From Planctomycetota bacterium (GTDB taxonomy: Bacteria > Planctomycetota > Planctomycetia > Pirellulales > Lacipirellulaceae): a stretch of DNA of 64,000 nucleotides. Location: positions 155,013 through 219,012 of the forward strand of contig JAJDED010000039.1 in the NCBI GenBank assembly GCA_029259915.1, written 5' to 3'. Numbering within the stretch: the first letter of the stretch is position 1; each line of letters begins with the position of its first letter. The notes under the pieces are model-generated. The model saw only the letters and a program-made list of their open reading frames with translations. It had not been told where the DNA came from and did not search any database. The position numbers were made by a program, and so were the translations under genes. This document shows positions 25,325-33,580 of this stretch, one piece after another.

Positions 25325-26629
25325 CTAAGCCCCCAATAGTTCGTGGACGACTTCGCCGCCGTCGACCAGTTTGATGGGTCGTCCGATGCGGCTAAGATTT
25401 TCTTGGTCGGCATCGATACCGAGCGTATGGTAGATCGTGCGGAATAAATCGTTCACCGTCACTGGGCGTTCGCTCACTTCCGTGCCGGCAGAGTTGGTTT
25501 CGCCGACAACCTGCCCGCCGCGCACGCCGCCGCCGGCTAAAGCTACGTTGAATGCTCGGGGGAAATGGTCCCGGCCTGCTTGCGGATTGATCCGCGGGCT
25601 GCGTCCGAATTCGCCCATCCAGACCACGAGGGTATTTTCTAACATTCCCCGCTGCTTGAGATCGGCAATGAGCGCGGCCATCGGCTGATCGACTTGCGCG
25701 GTCAGTTCGCTGCTGCGCTGGAAATTGTCTTGGTGCGTATCCCAACCGTTCGAAACGACTTCCACAAATGTGACTCCCTGTTCAACCAAACGACGCGCCA
25801 GCAAGCATCCCGAAGCGAAGTCGCCCTTGCCGTACGAAGTGCGCAGCTGCTGCGGCTCGCTTTCAAGATCAAACGCCTTCATTTGCGGGCTGAGTATCAT
25901 GTCTGAGGCTTGCTCGACCATCTTTCGATGATCGGCCACAATTTGCTGGCCAGCCCCCTTGGCAAAACTGTTTTCCAGAGTTCCCAACAGATGCAATCGA
26001 CGCTGATGCCGCTCGGCAGCGGTTCGCAACAGGGTATTGTCTGGAGGACGCGTAGCGGTGCGCAGCACAAGCGGGTCGTACTGCACACCCAGGAAACCTC
26101 CTCCGCCCGCATTGGCCAAACGTCCACCAATCCGCACATAGCTGGGCAATTGGTTCGACGCCTCGCCAATTTGTTGGCCCACGTTGGCGCCAAGATTTGG
26201 AAACTTCACACTGCCCATCGGCAGATACCCGTGATGGAGCAAGTAGGTCGCCCGCTGATGATTTCCCTCCTTGCTGGTCATTGAGCGAATGATCGCCAGA
26301 TCCTGCATCGCCTTTGCGCAATACGGCATCGTTTCGGAAATTTGGATCCCGGGTACACTGGTGCCGATCGCTTTGGTCTCGCCCCCATTTGCATGATCCG
26401 GCTTCGGGCTGAAAGTTTCAAACTGCGAAGGCCCCCCTTGCATCCACAACAAGATGCAAGCTTTCCCCCGCGATCGCAAATCGTCGGCCGAAGCGCTGAG
26501 AACCTCGGTCCAAGGTATCGCACCAGCGCCAAGTCCTAGCGCAGACATCTGCCTGAGAAAATGTCGTCGACCGACAAGTTCACCTCGCCGCATGGTCAGC
26601 GCTGCGTGGTGTTGTAGTTGCGAAGTCAT
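25325..26629 (-). CDS. DUF1501 domain secreted protein (Tat signal)
   Basis: A 434-residue protein of the DUF1501 family, found almost only in Planctomycetes and relatives. ATG 26629 follows GGAGA. The Tat-type signal is GRRHFLRQMSALGLGAGAIPW (about residues 20-40). Core features: ACILLWMQGGPSQFETFSPKPDH (near 57-80), MPYCAKAMQDLAIIRSMTS, TFVEVVSNGWDTHQDNF (near 288) and VVWMGEFGRSPRINPQAGRDHFPRAFNVALAGGGV (near 335-370), which resemble sulfatase/alkaline phosphatase-like metal sites. The true activity is unknown. It lies downstream of the DUF1549/DUF1553 gene on the same strand, the usual pairing. Confidence 0.92.
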   Translation of the reverse strand: MTSQLQHHAALTMRRGELVGRRHFLRQMSALGLGAGAIPWTEVLSASADDLRSRGKACILLWMQGGPSQFETFSPKPDHANGGETKAIGTSVPGIQISETMPYCAKAMQDLAIIRSMTSKEGNHQRATYLLHHGYLPMGSVKFPNLGANVGQQIGEASNQLPSYVRIGGRLANAGGGGFLGVQYDPLVLRTATRPPDNTLLRTAAERHQRRLHLLGTLENSFAKGAGQQIVADHRKMVEQASDMILSPQMKAFDLESEPQQLRTSYGKGDFASGCLLARRLVEQGVTFVEVVSNGWDTHQDNFQRSSELTAQVDQPMAALIADLKQRGMLENTLVVWMGEFGRSPRINPQAGRDHFPRAFNVALAGGGVRGGQVVGETNSAGTEVSERPVTVNDLFRTIYHTLGIDADQENLSRIGRPIKLVDGGEVVHELLGA

Positions 26630-26715
26630 CTAACTTCTCCCGATTGCAAATCGACAACTGTAGGGAACGTGCCGCAGTTTACCTGCCGTGGCGGGTGCCG
26701 TCCGAGCCTACCATT

Positions 26716-28338
26716 CTACCGACGATATTGAAACTCCACCGAATTTACCAAAACCCATAACAAATCTTCAAACGCCTGGTTCCGATTTTCCACTTGTTCG
26801 CGATAAGCAAGTGCGCTCTCCAACTCCTCGGCTGTTGGCTGTCGACTCAGCGTGCGTAAGTACAATTCGACGACTAACGACTCATCGTCATCCACTTCGC
26901 TGAGCAAACGCCCCAGCAACGTCGATTCCCGCGATGTCAACAAATGGTTCACTTGCGGGGCATTCATCAACGCCAGCACCTGGGGAATCGACATGCTGAT
27001 TTCTTCGCGGATGACACTTGGGTCGTAGCCAAATATCTCGGCAAACTGCATTCGCACGCGCAGCCGCGCACGTGGATTGAAAAACGAAACCTGCTGCGAA
27101 GTCGCCCCTGCGCCCTCGTCCACTTCCAGGGCAGAGTACAAAACATTGATCAATTGATCGCTGCGCAAACGCTGCGGCACGTTGGCCGTAAACGGAAGTT
27201 CCTCGGGCCCACGTCGGGGACGCGACTGGCGCTGATATGCCTTGGTTTGGCAAATCACTCGAAATAACCACTTCAGATCGTAGCCACTCTTCACGAATTG
27301 CTTGGCCAGGAATTTCGCGGCCGAAGGTGCCGATGCGGTGCGGTCGGGGCCAATGTCGTCCACCGGTTCATAGAAACCCTCGCCCACCAGTTCCGACCAG
27401 ATGCGATTCACCACCGCAATCGAAAACCATTGGTTTTCCGTCAGCCATTCGGCAAGCTGCTGCCGACGGTCGGCATCGGTGGTTCCCACAGGGACCTGCG
27501 CATGTGTGAGAAAGAACTTGGGTTCCATGGGGGTTCCTGGTGCGCTGGGATCGTCCAAGTTGGGCATGGTATGTTCGGCGTGCGGACGATTGTCGTTGTT
27601 GTTCGGGCGACGTCTGCTGGGCCGATCGTTGGCAAACACCTCAAAGCTGCGCCGCGTCAACTGCCGCACCGGTTTCACGCCAACACGAGGGAAAAACGCG
27701 GCCAGCTCGTGGAACTGTTCGCGCTTCCAGCGGTCGTAGGGATGATCGTGGCATTGGGCGCATTGGATTTGAATGCCAAGGAAAACGCGCGAAATCTCCG
27801 CGGCTGTTTCTTCTGTGCGGCCATCTTGCGCCATCACGATTGCCGCGGCGCCGTTTTTCTGCACGTCTCCGACGGCAGTGGTAAATCCGGCGGCAATTCG
27901 GTTCCAAGGTTCGTTGTCATTGAATTGCCGCGTAAGATCGGCTTCCATGGCGACCATGGCCATTTTCGAACGCTCGTCCAACGCGCGCGAAAAAACCACG
28001 TCCCGCCAATAGCGGGCCCAGTTTTGTCCGTAGTGCTCATCGGCAAGCAATGTGCGCACTGTCCGCGCGCGTTTTTTTTCGTTCGGGTCGAGCACAAAGC
28101 CGATTACTTGCTCGGGAGTCGGAATATCTCCCACCAGATCAAGCCACACACGGCGCAGGAATACATCGTCGCTCGATCGCCCAGCGAGATCCGTTTTCTC
28201 GTCAAACAGTTCTTGGGCGATTAATTTATCGAGCCGGTGGGCAATTTTCGCAGGCGCTGGCTGCGCCGCAAACATCTCACATGCGCACACCATTATCCAC
28301 AGTGCGCAACAAGCGGAAAAAACAAATCGATATGTCAT
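26716..28338 (-). CDS. DUF1549/DUF1553 domain secreted protein
   Basis: A 540-residue protein from ATG 28338, which provides a signal peptide (MTYRFVFSACCALWIMVCAC, cleaved near FAAQP). The open frame runs further upstream but has no signal there. DUF1549 occupies about residues 30-240 (HRLDKLIAQELFDEKTDLAGRSSDDVFLRRVWLDLVGDIPTP pattern, and the haem-like CAQCHDHPYDRW near 195). DUF1553 occupies about 280-540 (VVNRIWSELVGEGF, SGYDLKWLFRVICQTKAYQR, then NTLxSR-like LTSRESTLLGRLL). The CxxCH motif suggests a covalently bound haem c, though function is unknown. The gene is paired with DUF1501 downstream (86 bp), a hallmark of planctomycetes. Confidence 0.93.
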   Translation of the reverse strand: MTYRFVFSACCALWIMVCACEMFAAQPAPAKIAHRLDKLIAQELFDEKTDLAGRSSDDVFLRRVWLDLVGDIPTPEQVIGFVLDPNEKKRARTVRTLLADEHYGQNWARYWRDVVFSRALDERSKMAMVAMEADLTRQFNDNEPWNRIAAGFTTAVGDVQKNGAAAIVMAQDGRTEETAAEISRVFLGIQIQCAQCHDHPYDRWKREQFHELAAFFPRVGVKPVRQLTRRSFEVFANDRPSRRRPNNNDNRPHAEHTMPNLDDPSAPGTPMEPKFFLTHAQVPVGTTDADRRQQLAEWLTENQWFSIAVVNRIWSELVGEGFYEPVDDIGPDRTASAPSAAKFLAKQFVKSGYDLKWLFRVICQTKAYQRQSRPRRGPEELPFTANVPQRLRSDQLINVLYSALEVDEGAGATSQQVSFFNPRARLRVRMQFAEIFGYDPSVIREEISMSIPQVLALMNAPQVNHLLTSRESTLLGRLLSEVDDDESLVVELYLRTLSRQPTAEELESALAYREQVENRNQAFEDLLWVLVNSVEFQYRR

Positions 28339-28525
28339 CAATGACAACTCCTGAAACGCAATTTGGATAGCGACACGGCACAGCCAAGGTATCCTACCAT
28401 TTTGAGGGCCATTGGATTCAACCCCTGCCAACGATAAAAGTTTCTCACCCGACATGCTTATTAACCACAGATTACGCGGATTTCGCGGAAAGTCCGTTGA
28501 CAGAAAGTTCCCCTCCATTCCGCAT

Positions 28526-28873
28526 TCACAAACCGGTTGTTGCTCGGTTTCGTTTGACAACCCTCGCACCAACAATCTTGCCGATTTGCGACCGTGATAC
28601 TCCAAGCGATGCCAGTGATCGGACGAATAATTCCATCGACACCGACCCATCGGCGACTTCCATTTTTGCAACACGCGACTGACTCGATCCGATTCGCTTT
28701 GCTAGTTCCTGCTGCGTCATCTTCACTTGCTGACGCATTGTTTTAACGTTCGCAGCAAGCGACAGTTTCATATTGACGAGCATCTCTTCCGCATCGCTAA
28801 GTTCAAGGAATTCAGATGCGGAACCCACCTTCCAACCAGCCGCCTCAATTTTTTTTTGCTTAGATGCTTTCAT
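28526..28873 (-). CDS. XRE-type antitoxin of HigBA-like pair
   Basis: A 115-residue protein whose ATG overlaps the toxin stop (4-bp overlap, so translation is coupled). A Cro/C1 helix-turn-helix is at residues about 46-98: NVKTMRQQVKMTQQELAKRIGSSQSRVAKMEVADGSVSMELFVRSLASLG in outline. The N-terminal 45 residues are charged and helical. The toxin-first order and HTH antitoxin match HigBA-type type II systems. The antitoxin probably represses its own promoter at the palindromes at 29222-29253. Confidence 0.88.
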   Translation of the reverse strand: MKASKQKKIEAAGWKVGSASEFLELSDAEEMLVNMKLSLAANVKTMRQQVKMTQQELAKRIGSSQSRVAKMEVADGSVSMELFVRSLASLGVSRSQIGKIVGARVVKRNRATTGL

Positions 28874-29217
28874 TTTGTCGCCTCATCGTATCGTTTATAT
28901 CGCCGTTTGCAGGTATCGATTACCTTATTAGGGGTCTTGCCTGATTTCTTCGTGAATACTTCGCCAATGACTATCGCATCGGAATCGATTCGATAAACAA
29001 TTCGCCAACTTACATTTTCATCGGGGATACGCAGCTCGTGGCACCGACGGCCGATCGAACGCATCGGGCGACTATGCGGCAATCCGATACTCTCGCCACG
29101 TTGCAACCGCCGCAACAATGTTCCGGCCTCGATCCGTGCTTCCAGCGTAAATGGCGGCGTCTTGATTTCGCCTTCCAACCAGACAAGCGGTTTATCGTCG
29201 CCATTCATCCAATCCAT
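28870..29217 (-). CDS. RelE/HigB-type toxin (Gp49-like)
   Basis: A 115-residue basic protein. The central part has the phage-derived Gp49-like/RelE layout: KTPPFTLEARIEAGTLLRRLQRG, then SRPMRSIGRRCHELRI, then NVSWRIVYRIDSDAIVIGEVFTKKSGKTP. The last is the RelE-family beta strand followed by the Lys-rich K-K-S/T-x-K-T-P motif. Such toxins cleave mRNA on the ribosome. The gene precedes its antitoxin and has two operator palindromes just upstream of its ATG. Confidence 0.88.
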   Translation of the reverse strand: MDWMNGDDKPLVWLEGEIKTPPFTLEARIEAGTLLRRLQRGESIGLPHSRPMRSIGRRCHELRIPDENVSWRIVYRIDSDAIVIGEVFTKKSGKTPNKVIDTCKRRYKRYDEATK

Positions 29218-29221
29218 TATA

Positions 29222-29253
29222 TGTCATATTCGACATAATGTCAAACCTGACAT
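29222..29253 (-). promoter_or_regulatory. Two operator-like palindromes upstream of toxin-antitoxin operon
   Basis: TGTCATATTCGACA at 29222-29235 and TGTCAAACCTGACA at 29239-29252 are two copies of an inverted TGTCA motif, 3 bp apart and 4-36 bp upstream of the toxin ATG. That is the position expected for binding sites of the HTH antitoxin and for the promoter it controls. Confidence 0.8.
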
Positions 29254-29614
29254 AAAAACGGCCGGACGTAGAAACTGGCTAGCCAGGCCATGTCCCACCT
29301 GCTATGCTTAGGGGCTAACAACAAGGTGTGAGACCTTTCGGCAAGCAGTCGTTTGGTTCATTCAAACTCGATGAAAGCGGCCATCTGGTCGGTTTTCTGC
29401 TCTCGACCGCGATTGATTCTCTTGCCCCTTGCGGCCTCCGCCACGCGTAACCGCGATGGGCGTCGATTCCCATATGTAACCGGGAACGCAGGCCGACAAC
29501 TAGGCAATCGCTCCTATCCATCGGGGCCCCGCCGCATTGTTTGCGCACGCGGTTCGCTTTGCGGACTCGCACTGCGCCACCGTTGTGGCAACATTAGAAA
29601 GTTATGCACACAAG
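29254..29614. other. Gap between toxin-antitoxin operon and helicase
   Basis: This 361-bp stretch separates divergent operons. The helicase frame is open upstream to 29537, but those residues do not match the family. I see no gene or strong palindrome here. It may hold the helicase promoter and leader. Confidence 0.5.
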
Positions 29615-31036
29615 ATGAAATTCTCCGAACTCGGACTTACCGAGCCCTTCCTCCGCGCCACCGCAGCGCTCGATTACAAATTCGCCACGCCGATCCAGGC
29701 CAAGGCTATCCCCGTGGTCCTCTCCGGCCGCGACCTGATTGGCTGCGCCCAAACCGGCACCGGCAAAACGGCCGCCTTCACGCTGCCAATGCTCGACCGG
29801 CTGATGCAAACGCTTCCGGAAAAAACGTCGCCGCAACCAAAAAACAAACTGAGCAACGGTCACAAACGTGCAAAAGGTGCCAAGCCGAAGCCGCGCCCTT
29901 TGCGAGCTTTGGTCCTTTCGCCCACGCGCGAATTGGCCGCACAGATTGGCGATAGCCTTGGTCGCTACGGCAAGTTCACGCCGCTGCGGCAAACAGTGAT
30001 CTTCGGTGGTGTCTCGCAGCACAACCAAGTGAAGGCGCTGCGCCACGGTGTCGATGCTTTGGTCGCAACGCCTGGTCGTCTGCTCGACCTGATGAACCAA
30101 GGTTTTATCAACTTGTCGAAGATCGAGGTTTTGGTTTTCGACGAGGCGGACCAAATGCTTGACATGGGATTCCTACCCGACCTGAAACGCATCGTCGCCG
30201 CAGTTCCCGCAGAGCGACAGACGCTGATGTTTTCCGCCACGATGCCCAGCGAAATCCGCCAGCTCGCCCAACAGTGGTTGAGCAAACCAGCCGCCATCGA
30301 AGCGGGCCCCGTCGCCATGCCAGTGGAGCGGGTCACGCAGTCGGTCCATTTGGTCGACAAAAAACGTAAGCCCGACCTGCTCACACGGTTCTTAAAACAA
30401 ACACCGCGGGGTCGGACGCTCGTTTTCAGCCGCACCAAGCATGGCGCGGACAAGATCGTCAAACGCCTACAAAAAGATGGCTTGCACGCCGCGGCAATTC
30501 ACGGCAATAAAAGCCAGGGTGCCCGCAGCCGCGCGTTGGCGCAGTTCAAAAGCAAAAACCCGCCGGTACTGGTGGCCACCGACATCGCCGCCCGCGGTTT
30601 GGATATCAACAACGTATCGCACGTTCTGAATTTCGATCTGCCCGAATCGCCCGAAACATACGTCCACCGCATCGGCCGAACCGCCCGGGCGGGTGCCGAG
30701 GGCGCAGCCGTGTCGTTTTGTGCCGGCGACGAACGGGGATTGCTAAAACAAATCGAACGGCTGACCAAACGCGCGATCACGGTCGAACCCACCATCAATG
30801 GCTTCGAGCCAACCGACCCCATCAGCCACGGTTCCAACCGCCGCCGACCATTCGGTGGCAACCGCAACGGCAACCAAGGCGGCAACCGCAACGGCGCCAA
30901 GAACCGATCGACCGGAAAATCACGCGGCTACGGCGGACCAACCAGCACCCCCACCCGCAAAAAAGCCAAACCAGCCGGCGCAGTCACCGCAGGCAGCGTA
31001 CGCAAACGCAGCAGGCGGCGGCCTGCGGGCAAGTAG
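29615..31036 (+). CDS. DEAD-box RNA helicase (RhlE/CsdA-like)
   Basis: A 473-residue helicase starting [15 protein letters not shown] at ATG 29615. All core motifs are present: Q motif [11 protein letters not shown], motif [12 protein letters not shown], Ia PTRELAAQ, Ib [40 protein letters not shown] and [13 protein letters not shown] basic insert rich in Lys ([16 protein letters not shown]) lies between motifs I and Ia. The C-terminal about 80 residues are an Asn/Gly/Arg-rich basic tail that would bind RNA. A role in ribosome assembly or cold adaptation is likely. Only one gene in the unit; upstream start codons at 29537 are not favoured. Confidence 0.95.
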   Translation: MKFSELGLTEPFLRATAALDYKFATPIQAKAIPVVLSGRDLIGCAQTGTGKTAAFTLPMLDRLMQTLPEKTSPQPKNKLSNGHKRAKGAKPKPRPLRALVLSPTRELAAQIGDSLGRYGKFTPLRQTVIFGGVSQHNQVKALRHGVDALVATPGRLLDLMNQGFINLSKIEVLVFDEADQMLDMGFLPDLKRIVAAVPAERQTLMFSATMPSEIRQLAQQWLSKPAAIEAGPVAMPVERVTQSVHLVDKKRKPDLLTRFLKQTPRGRTLVFSRTKHGADKIVKRLQKDGLHAAAIHGNKSQGARSRALAQFKSKNPPVLVATDIAARGLDINNVSHVLNFDLPESPETYVHRIGRTARAGAEGAAVSFCAGDERGLLKQIERLTKRAITVEPTINGFEPTDPISHGSNRRRPFGGNRNGNQGGNRNGAKNRSTGKSRGYGGPTSTPTRKKAKPAGAVTAGSVRKRSRRRPAGK

Positions 31037-31254
31037 GCGAGGGTTTCAAGGAAAATTAGGCAAGGTGGTATCTTGCTCGAATTATTTTTACTTGAAATGG
31101 CGATACTGCGTCCGTAGAATCTGCCGAACAAGGTGTTCAATCAATTCCACCGTTTTGGGGAATTATCATGTGCAGTTAACACGTCTTGTTCGGCGACGCG
31201 ACTCTCGTACACGGGATTTACGTAATCTGCACAAATCGTGCCTAGAAAAAATCT

Positions 31255-32052
31255 ATGGAATCCGGAATCAAAAGACATCATAAGACGGCAATCGAAAATC
31301 TCGTAAAAGAATATGAGAACGACAACCGATTTCCCGCTCTGATCATCAGTGGTTCTGTCGCAAAAAAATGTGCCAGAGATGACTCGGATGTTGATTTCAT
31401 CATAGTTGCCAGCGACGAAGAATTCGAAAAAAGAAAATCCAAGCGGGATTTATTTATTAACCGTACGGATCTTTGTAATTACTCAGGCGGTTTCGTTGAT
31501 GGAAAAGTAATTAACATGACATTCCTTAGTGAGGTCGCAAATCATGGCAATGAACCCTCGAGAGCTGCTTTTGAACAAGCATTGATTGCTTATTCTCGTT
31601 TGCAGGGTTTGGACGAGATGTTAAACCGAATTCCTGTGTATCCTGAAAAGGAACGAGAAACTCGAATGAAATCATTTTATTCGATGGCTTTCATTCAGAA
31701 TTGGCTGATGGGGGAGGCCATGCGACATGGCAATATTTACACAAAAACGCGCGCGGCTTCCCAACTTGCTTTGTACGCGGGCCGTCTGATTCTTGCTTAT
31801 AATCGTATCCTTTTCCCCTACCATAAATGGTTTCTTCAATCTCTCGAAAAGAGTCCTGAAAAACCAGTCAATTTTATGAACAACATTCGATCTCTATTGA
31901 AAGAACCCACCTCAGAAAAAGCCGATAACTTGTTCCAAAGTCTTAAGAATTTCAAACCTTGGGGTGTCACCGATCATGACGCTTATATGTGGTTCATGAC
32001 GGAAATTGAGTGGAGTTGGATGAATGAAAACACCTCCCTTGAAGACTTATGA
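31255..32052 (+). CDS. Nucleotidyltransferase-fold protein
   Basis: A 265-residue protein. The polymerase-beta-type nucleotidyltransferase signature is at residues about 31-52: SGSVAKKCARDDSDVDFIIV, that is GS-x(9,10)-DxD. The C-terminal half is helical (IQNWLMGEAMRHGNIYTKT, then YAGRLILAYNRILFPYHKWF), a layout like DUF4037-type or aminoglycoside adenylyltransferase-like proteins with a HEPN-like tail. The base composition is more A+T-rich than the neighbours to the left, suggesting acquisition. It could modify a small molecule, RNA or a protein; it could also be a solitary toxin-like NTase. It sits just left of the tmRNA-like fragment. Confidence 0.75.
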   Translation: MESGIKRHHKTAIENLVKEYENDNRFPALIISGSVAKKCARDDSDVDFIIVASDEEFEKRKSKRDLFINRTDLCNYSGGFVDGKVINMTFLSEVANHGNEPSRAAFEQALIAYSRLQGLDEMLNRIPVYPEKERETRMKSFYSMAFIQNWLMGEAMRHGNIYTKTRAASQLALYAGRLILAYNRILFPYHKWFLQSLEKSPEKPVNFMNNIRSLLKEPTSEKADNLFQSLKNFKPWGVTDHDAYMWFMTEIEWSWMNENTSLEDL

Positions 32053-32290
32053 TTTTGGCTTCTGGGAAACAGGGTAGGGAAGAGCCAGCTCCAAAGGAAG
32101 ATGATACCTGACAGCGGCCTGACAGCGGAACAAGACGCCTTAACGGACAATCTGTGTCATCGACTGACTCTAAGATGACACCGAAGCAAGGAAATATTAA
32201 AAGCGAAAACCCTTGCGTGGAAGAAGGTTCTGGCATTACACGACGCAGCGTGGCACTTCCTGACATTGATAGTACTTCTAGTGGTAAAAG

Positions 32291-32345
32291 TGGAGGCGGC
32301 GGGAATCGAACCCGAGATTCCCAACTCGCAAGTCTCTACTACAGA
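32291..32345 (-). other. 3'-terminal tmRNA/tRNA-like fragment, possible attachment site
   Basis: On the minus strand, 32315 to 32291 reads TCGGGTTCGATTCCCGCC then GCCTCCA, a T-arm and acceptor 3' strand. Upstream, GTAGAGACTTGCGAG (32342-32328) resembles the helix-2 region preceding the T-arm in tmRNA. No matching 5' acceptor (GGAGGCG) is found at tRNA or tmRNA distance to the right, so it is a fragment. Integrative elements often leave such a displaced 3' end. The surrounding 32053-32522 has no convincing gene. Confidence 0.6.
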
Positions 32346-32522
32346 TGAAGTTACGGATTCATCTCCTCAGCCGTCTGCACTATGTCTGCAATCGTGCGTC
32401 TCAAAGTGCCACCTCTTGGCACAAATAGACACGGACCTCGGTCACGTTATCGCAACATGGGCCAACCTCTCAGCGGAAGTTCGTGCCGCGTTAGTAGCCA
32501 TTTGTATCAATTGTAGGAACGA

Positions 32523-32819
32523 ATGACGCAACAAAAGAAAGCGGCCATAACGTCCACTAATCAGTATCAGGAATTCCGGCATAAAAATTTCCCACCATCA
32601 TTTACAGGAGAAAATCATGCCTGGAGGAAAACCGTAGTTATTTGTGAACACCTGGCCAACTATGTCCTGCGCTGGCGACCCCACCTGGGGCAGCCAGAAA
32701 CGGTAACTCTCTACCTTACGCACTCACACATAGATTTGAGTGCTGCCATAAATGGCTACCGACGGACCGTCGTAGCTCTGTTTGAATGGACGCATTCGAC
32801 CTGCAGATACCTCAAGTGA
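32523..32819 (+). CDS. Small hypothetical protein of the accessory cluster
   Basis: A 98-residue ORF from ATG 32523, first of the + strand run. The C-terminal part (VVICEHLANYVLRWRPHLGQPETVTLYLTHSHI in outline, then NGYRRTVVALFEWTHSTC) suggests a helical fold with a WRPHL segment; no family is recognised. Its stop overlaps the GTG of the next gene (GTGA), which fits translational coupling. No good ribosome site is visible. Whether it is a protein or the remnant of a longer gene is unclear. Confidence 0.45.
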   Translation: MTQQKKAAITSTNQYQEFRHKNFPPSFTGENHAWRKTVVICEHLANYVLRWRPHLGQPETVTLYLTHSHIDLSAAINGYRRTVVALFEWTHSTCRYLK

Positions 32820-33580
32820 GCGAAGATAAAACTGAATCTGAATTCGGAAGGCGTGATCAGCTCATCCTAGAAACAGTTCGCAATGCCAAGCCGAAACTTT
32901 TTGTTAATCCGTTAGGAGTTCCATCCATCATGTTGCCTTTCGCACCTAAGTCTGCCAAGAAAACTGAGTACCCCATTCACAGCGCTCGATTGAAGGCAGA
33001 ACTGGCTTACTACATTTGCAGCATGACTCAGCTAGTGCCCCATCAGTCTGAGATCAACCGTATTCTCACTATCTTAGAAGGCAAAGCCTGGAGAAAAAAC
33101 AATACAACCCCTGAGCTCGTTGAAGCGATCGACTCTGACCCAATGCTCGAGGCAGTCTACATCTATATCAACCAGCCAAGTGTTAGCGGAAGTTTTGAAG
33201 GAACCTGCACAAAACTGCTTAACGAACTACTCCACATAGCCAATTCTAATGGCATCTATATGAAAGTCCCTAGCTGGCCCAAAGGTGCTGCCCAACTCAG
33301 CCACCGGCTATGGAAAGCGAAAAAACTTTTACAACGGGGTGGGATTGGAATCGATAAGCCGCCAAGAACTGGTCCAAAACGTTCTATCAAACTCTGGAAA
33401 ATCGATCCTGGTGACGCGGAGAAGAAAACAGCGTCACAAGAGCGTCACGCACCTAATGCTGTTCGTAATCAACGTTTAGATTCCGCTGACGCTATAGACG
33501 GTGCCGTCGGCGAGATCTTCAAAAGAATTGCTGCACCGGAAGGAGTAAAAAATGAAGAAAGACCTCCCCCAGAGCCTTGA
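32816..33580 (+). CDS. Winged-helix-like protein of the accessory cluster
   Basis: About 254 residues using GTG 32816 (an ATG at 32786 gives ten more residues but overlaps the previous gene by 34 bp). The N-terminal half (PLGVPSIMLPF, then YPIHSARLKAELAYYI, then LVPHQSEINRILTILEGKAW) and the C-terminal third (GTCTKLLNELLHIANSNG, then WPKGAAQLSHRLWKAKKLLQRGGIGI) resemble, in order and spacing, the segments that bracket the ATPase in element-encoded helicase/primase-like proteins; the latter is a winged-helix. Here the ATPase between them is absent and a separate AAA+ gene follows. Its 3' end overlaps the AAA+ gene by 29 bp. Function inferred only as DNA binding. Confidence 0.55.
   Translation: MSEDKTESEFGRRDQLILETVRNAKPKLFVNPLGVPSIMLPFAPKSAKKTEYPIHSARLKAELAYYICSMTQLVPHQSEINRILTILEGKAWRKNNTTPELVEAIDSDPMLEAVYIYINQPSVSGSFEGTCTKLLNELLHIANSNGIYMKVPSWPKGAAQLSHRLWKAKKLLQRGGIGIDKPPRTGPKRSIKLWKIDPGDAEKKTASQERHAPNAVRNQRLDSADAIDGAVGEIFKRIAAPEGVKNEERPPPEP

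Noticed and set aside
31255..32052. MNT/HEPN toxin-antitoxin pair
   Set aside because: Only one protein is present, with no separate HEPN gene next to it; the helical tail is in the same chain.
32291..32385. Complete tRNA gene at 32.3 kb
   Set aside because: No 5' acceptor strand complementary to GCCTCC at tRNA distance and no proper anticodon arm; only the 3' part is present.
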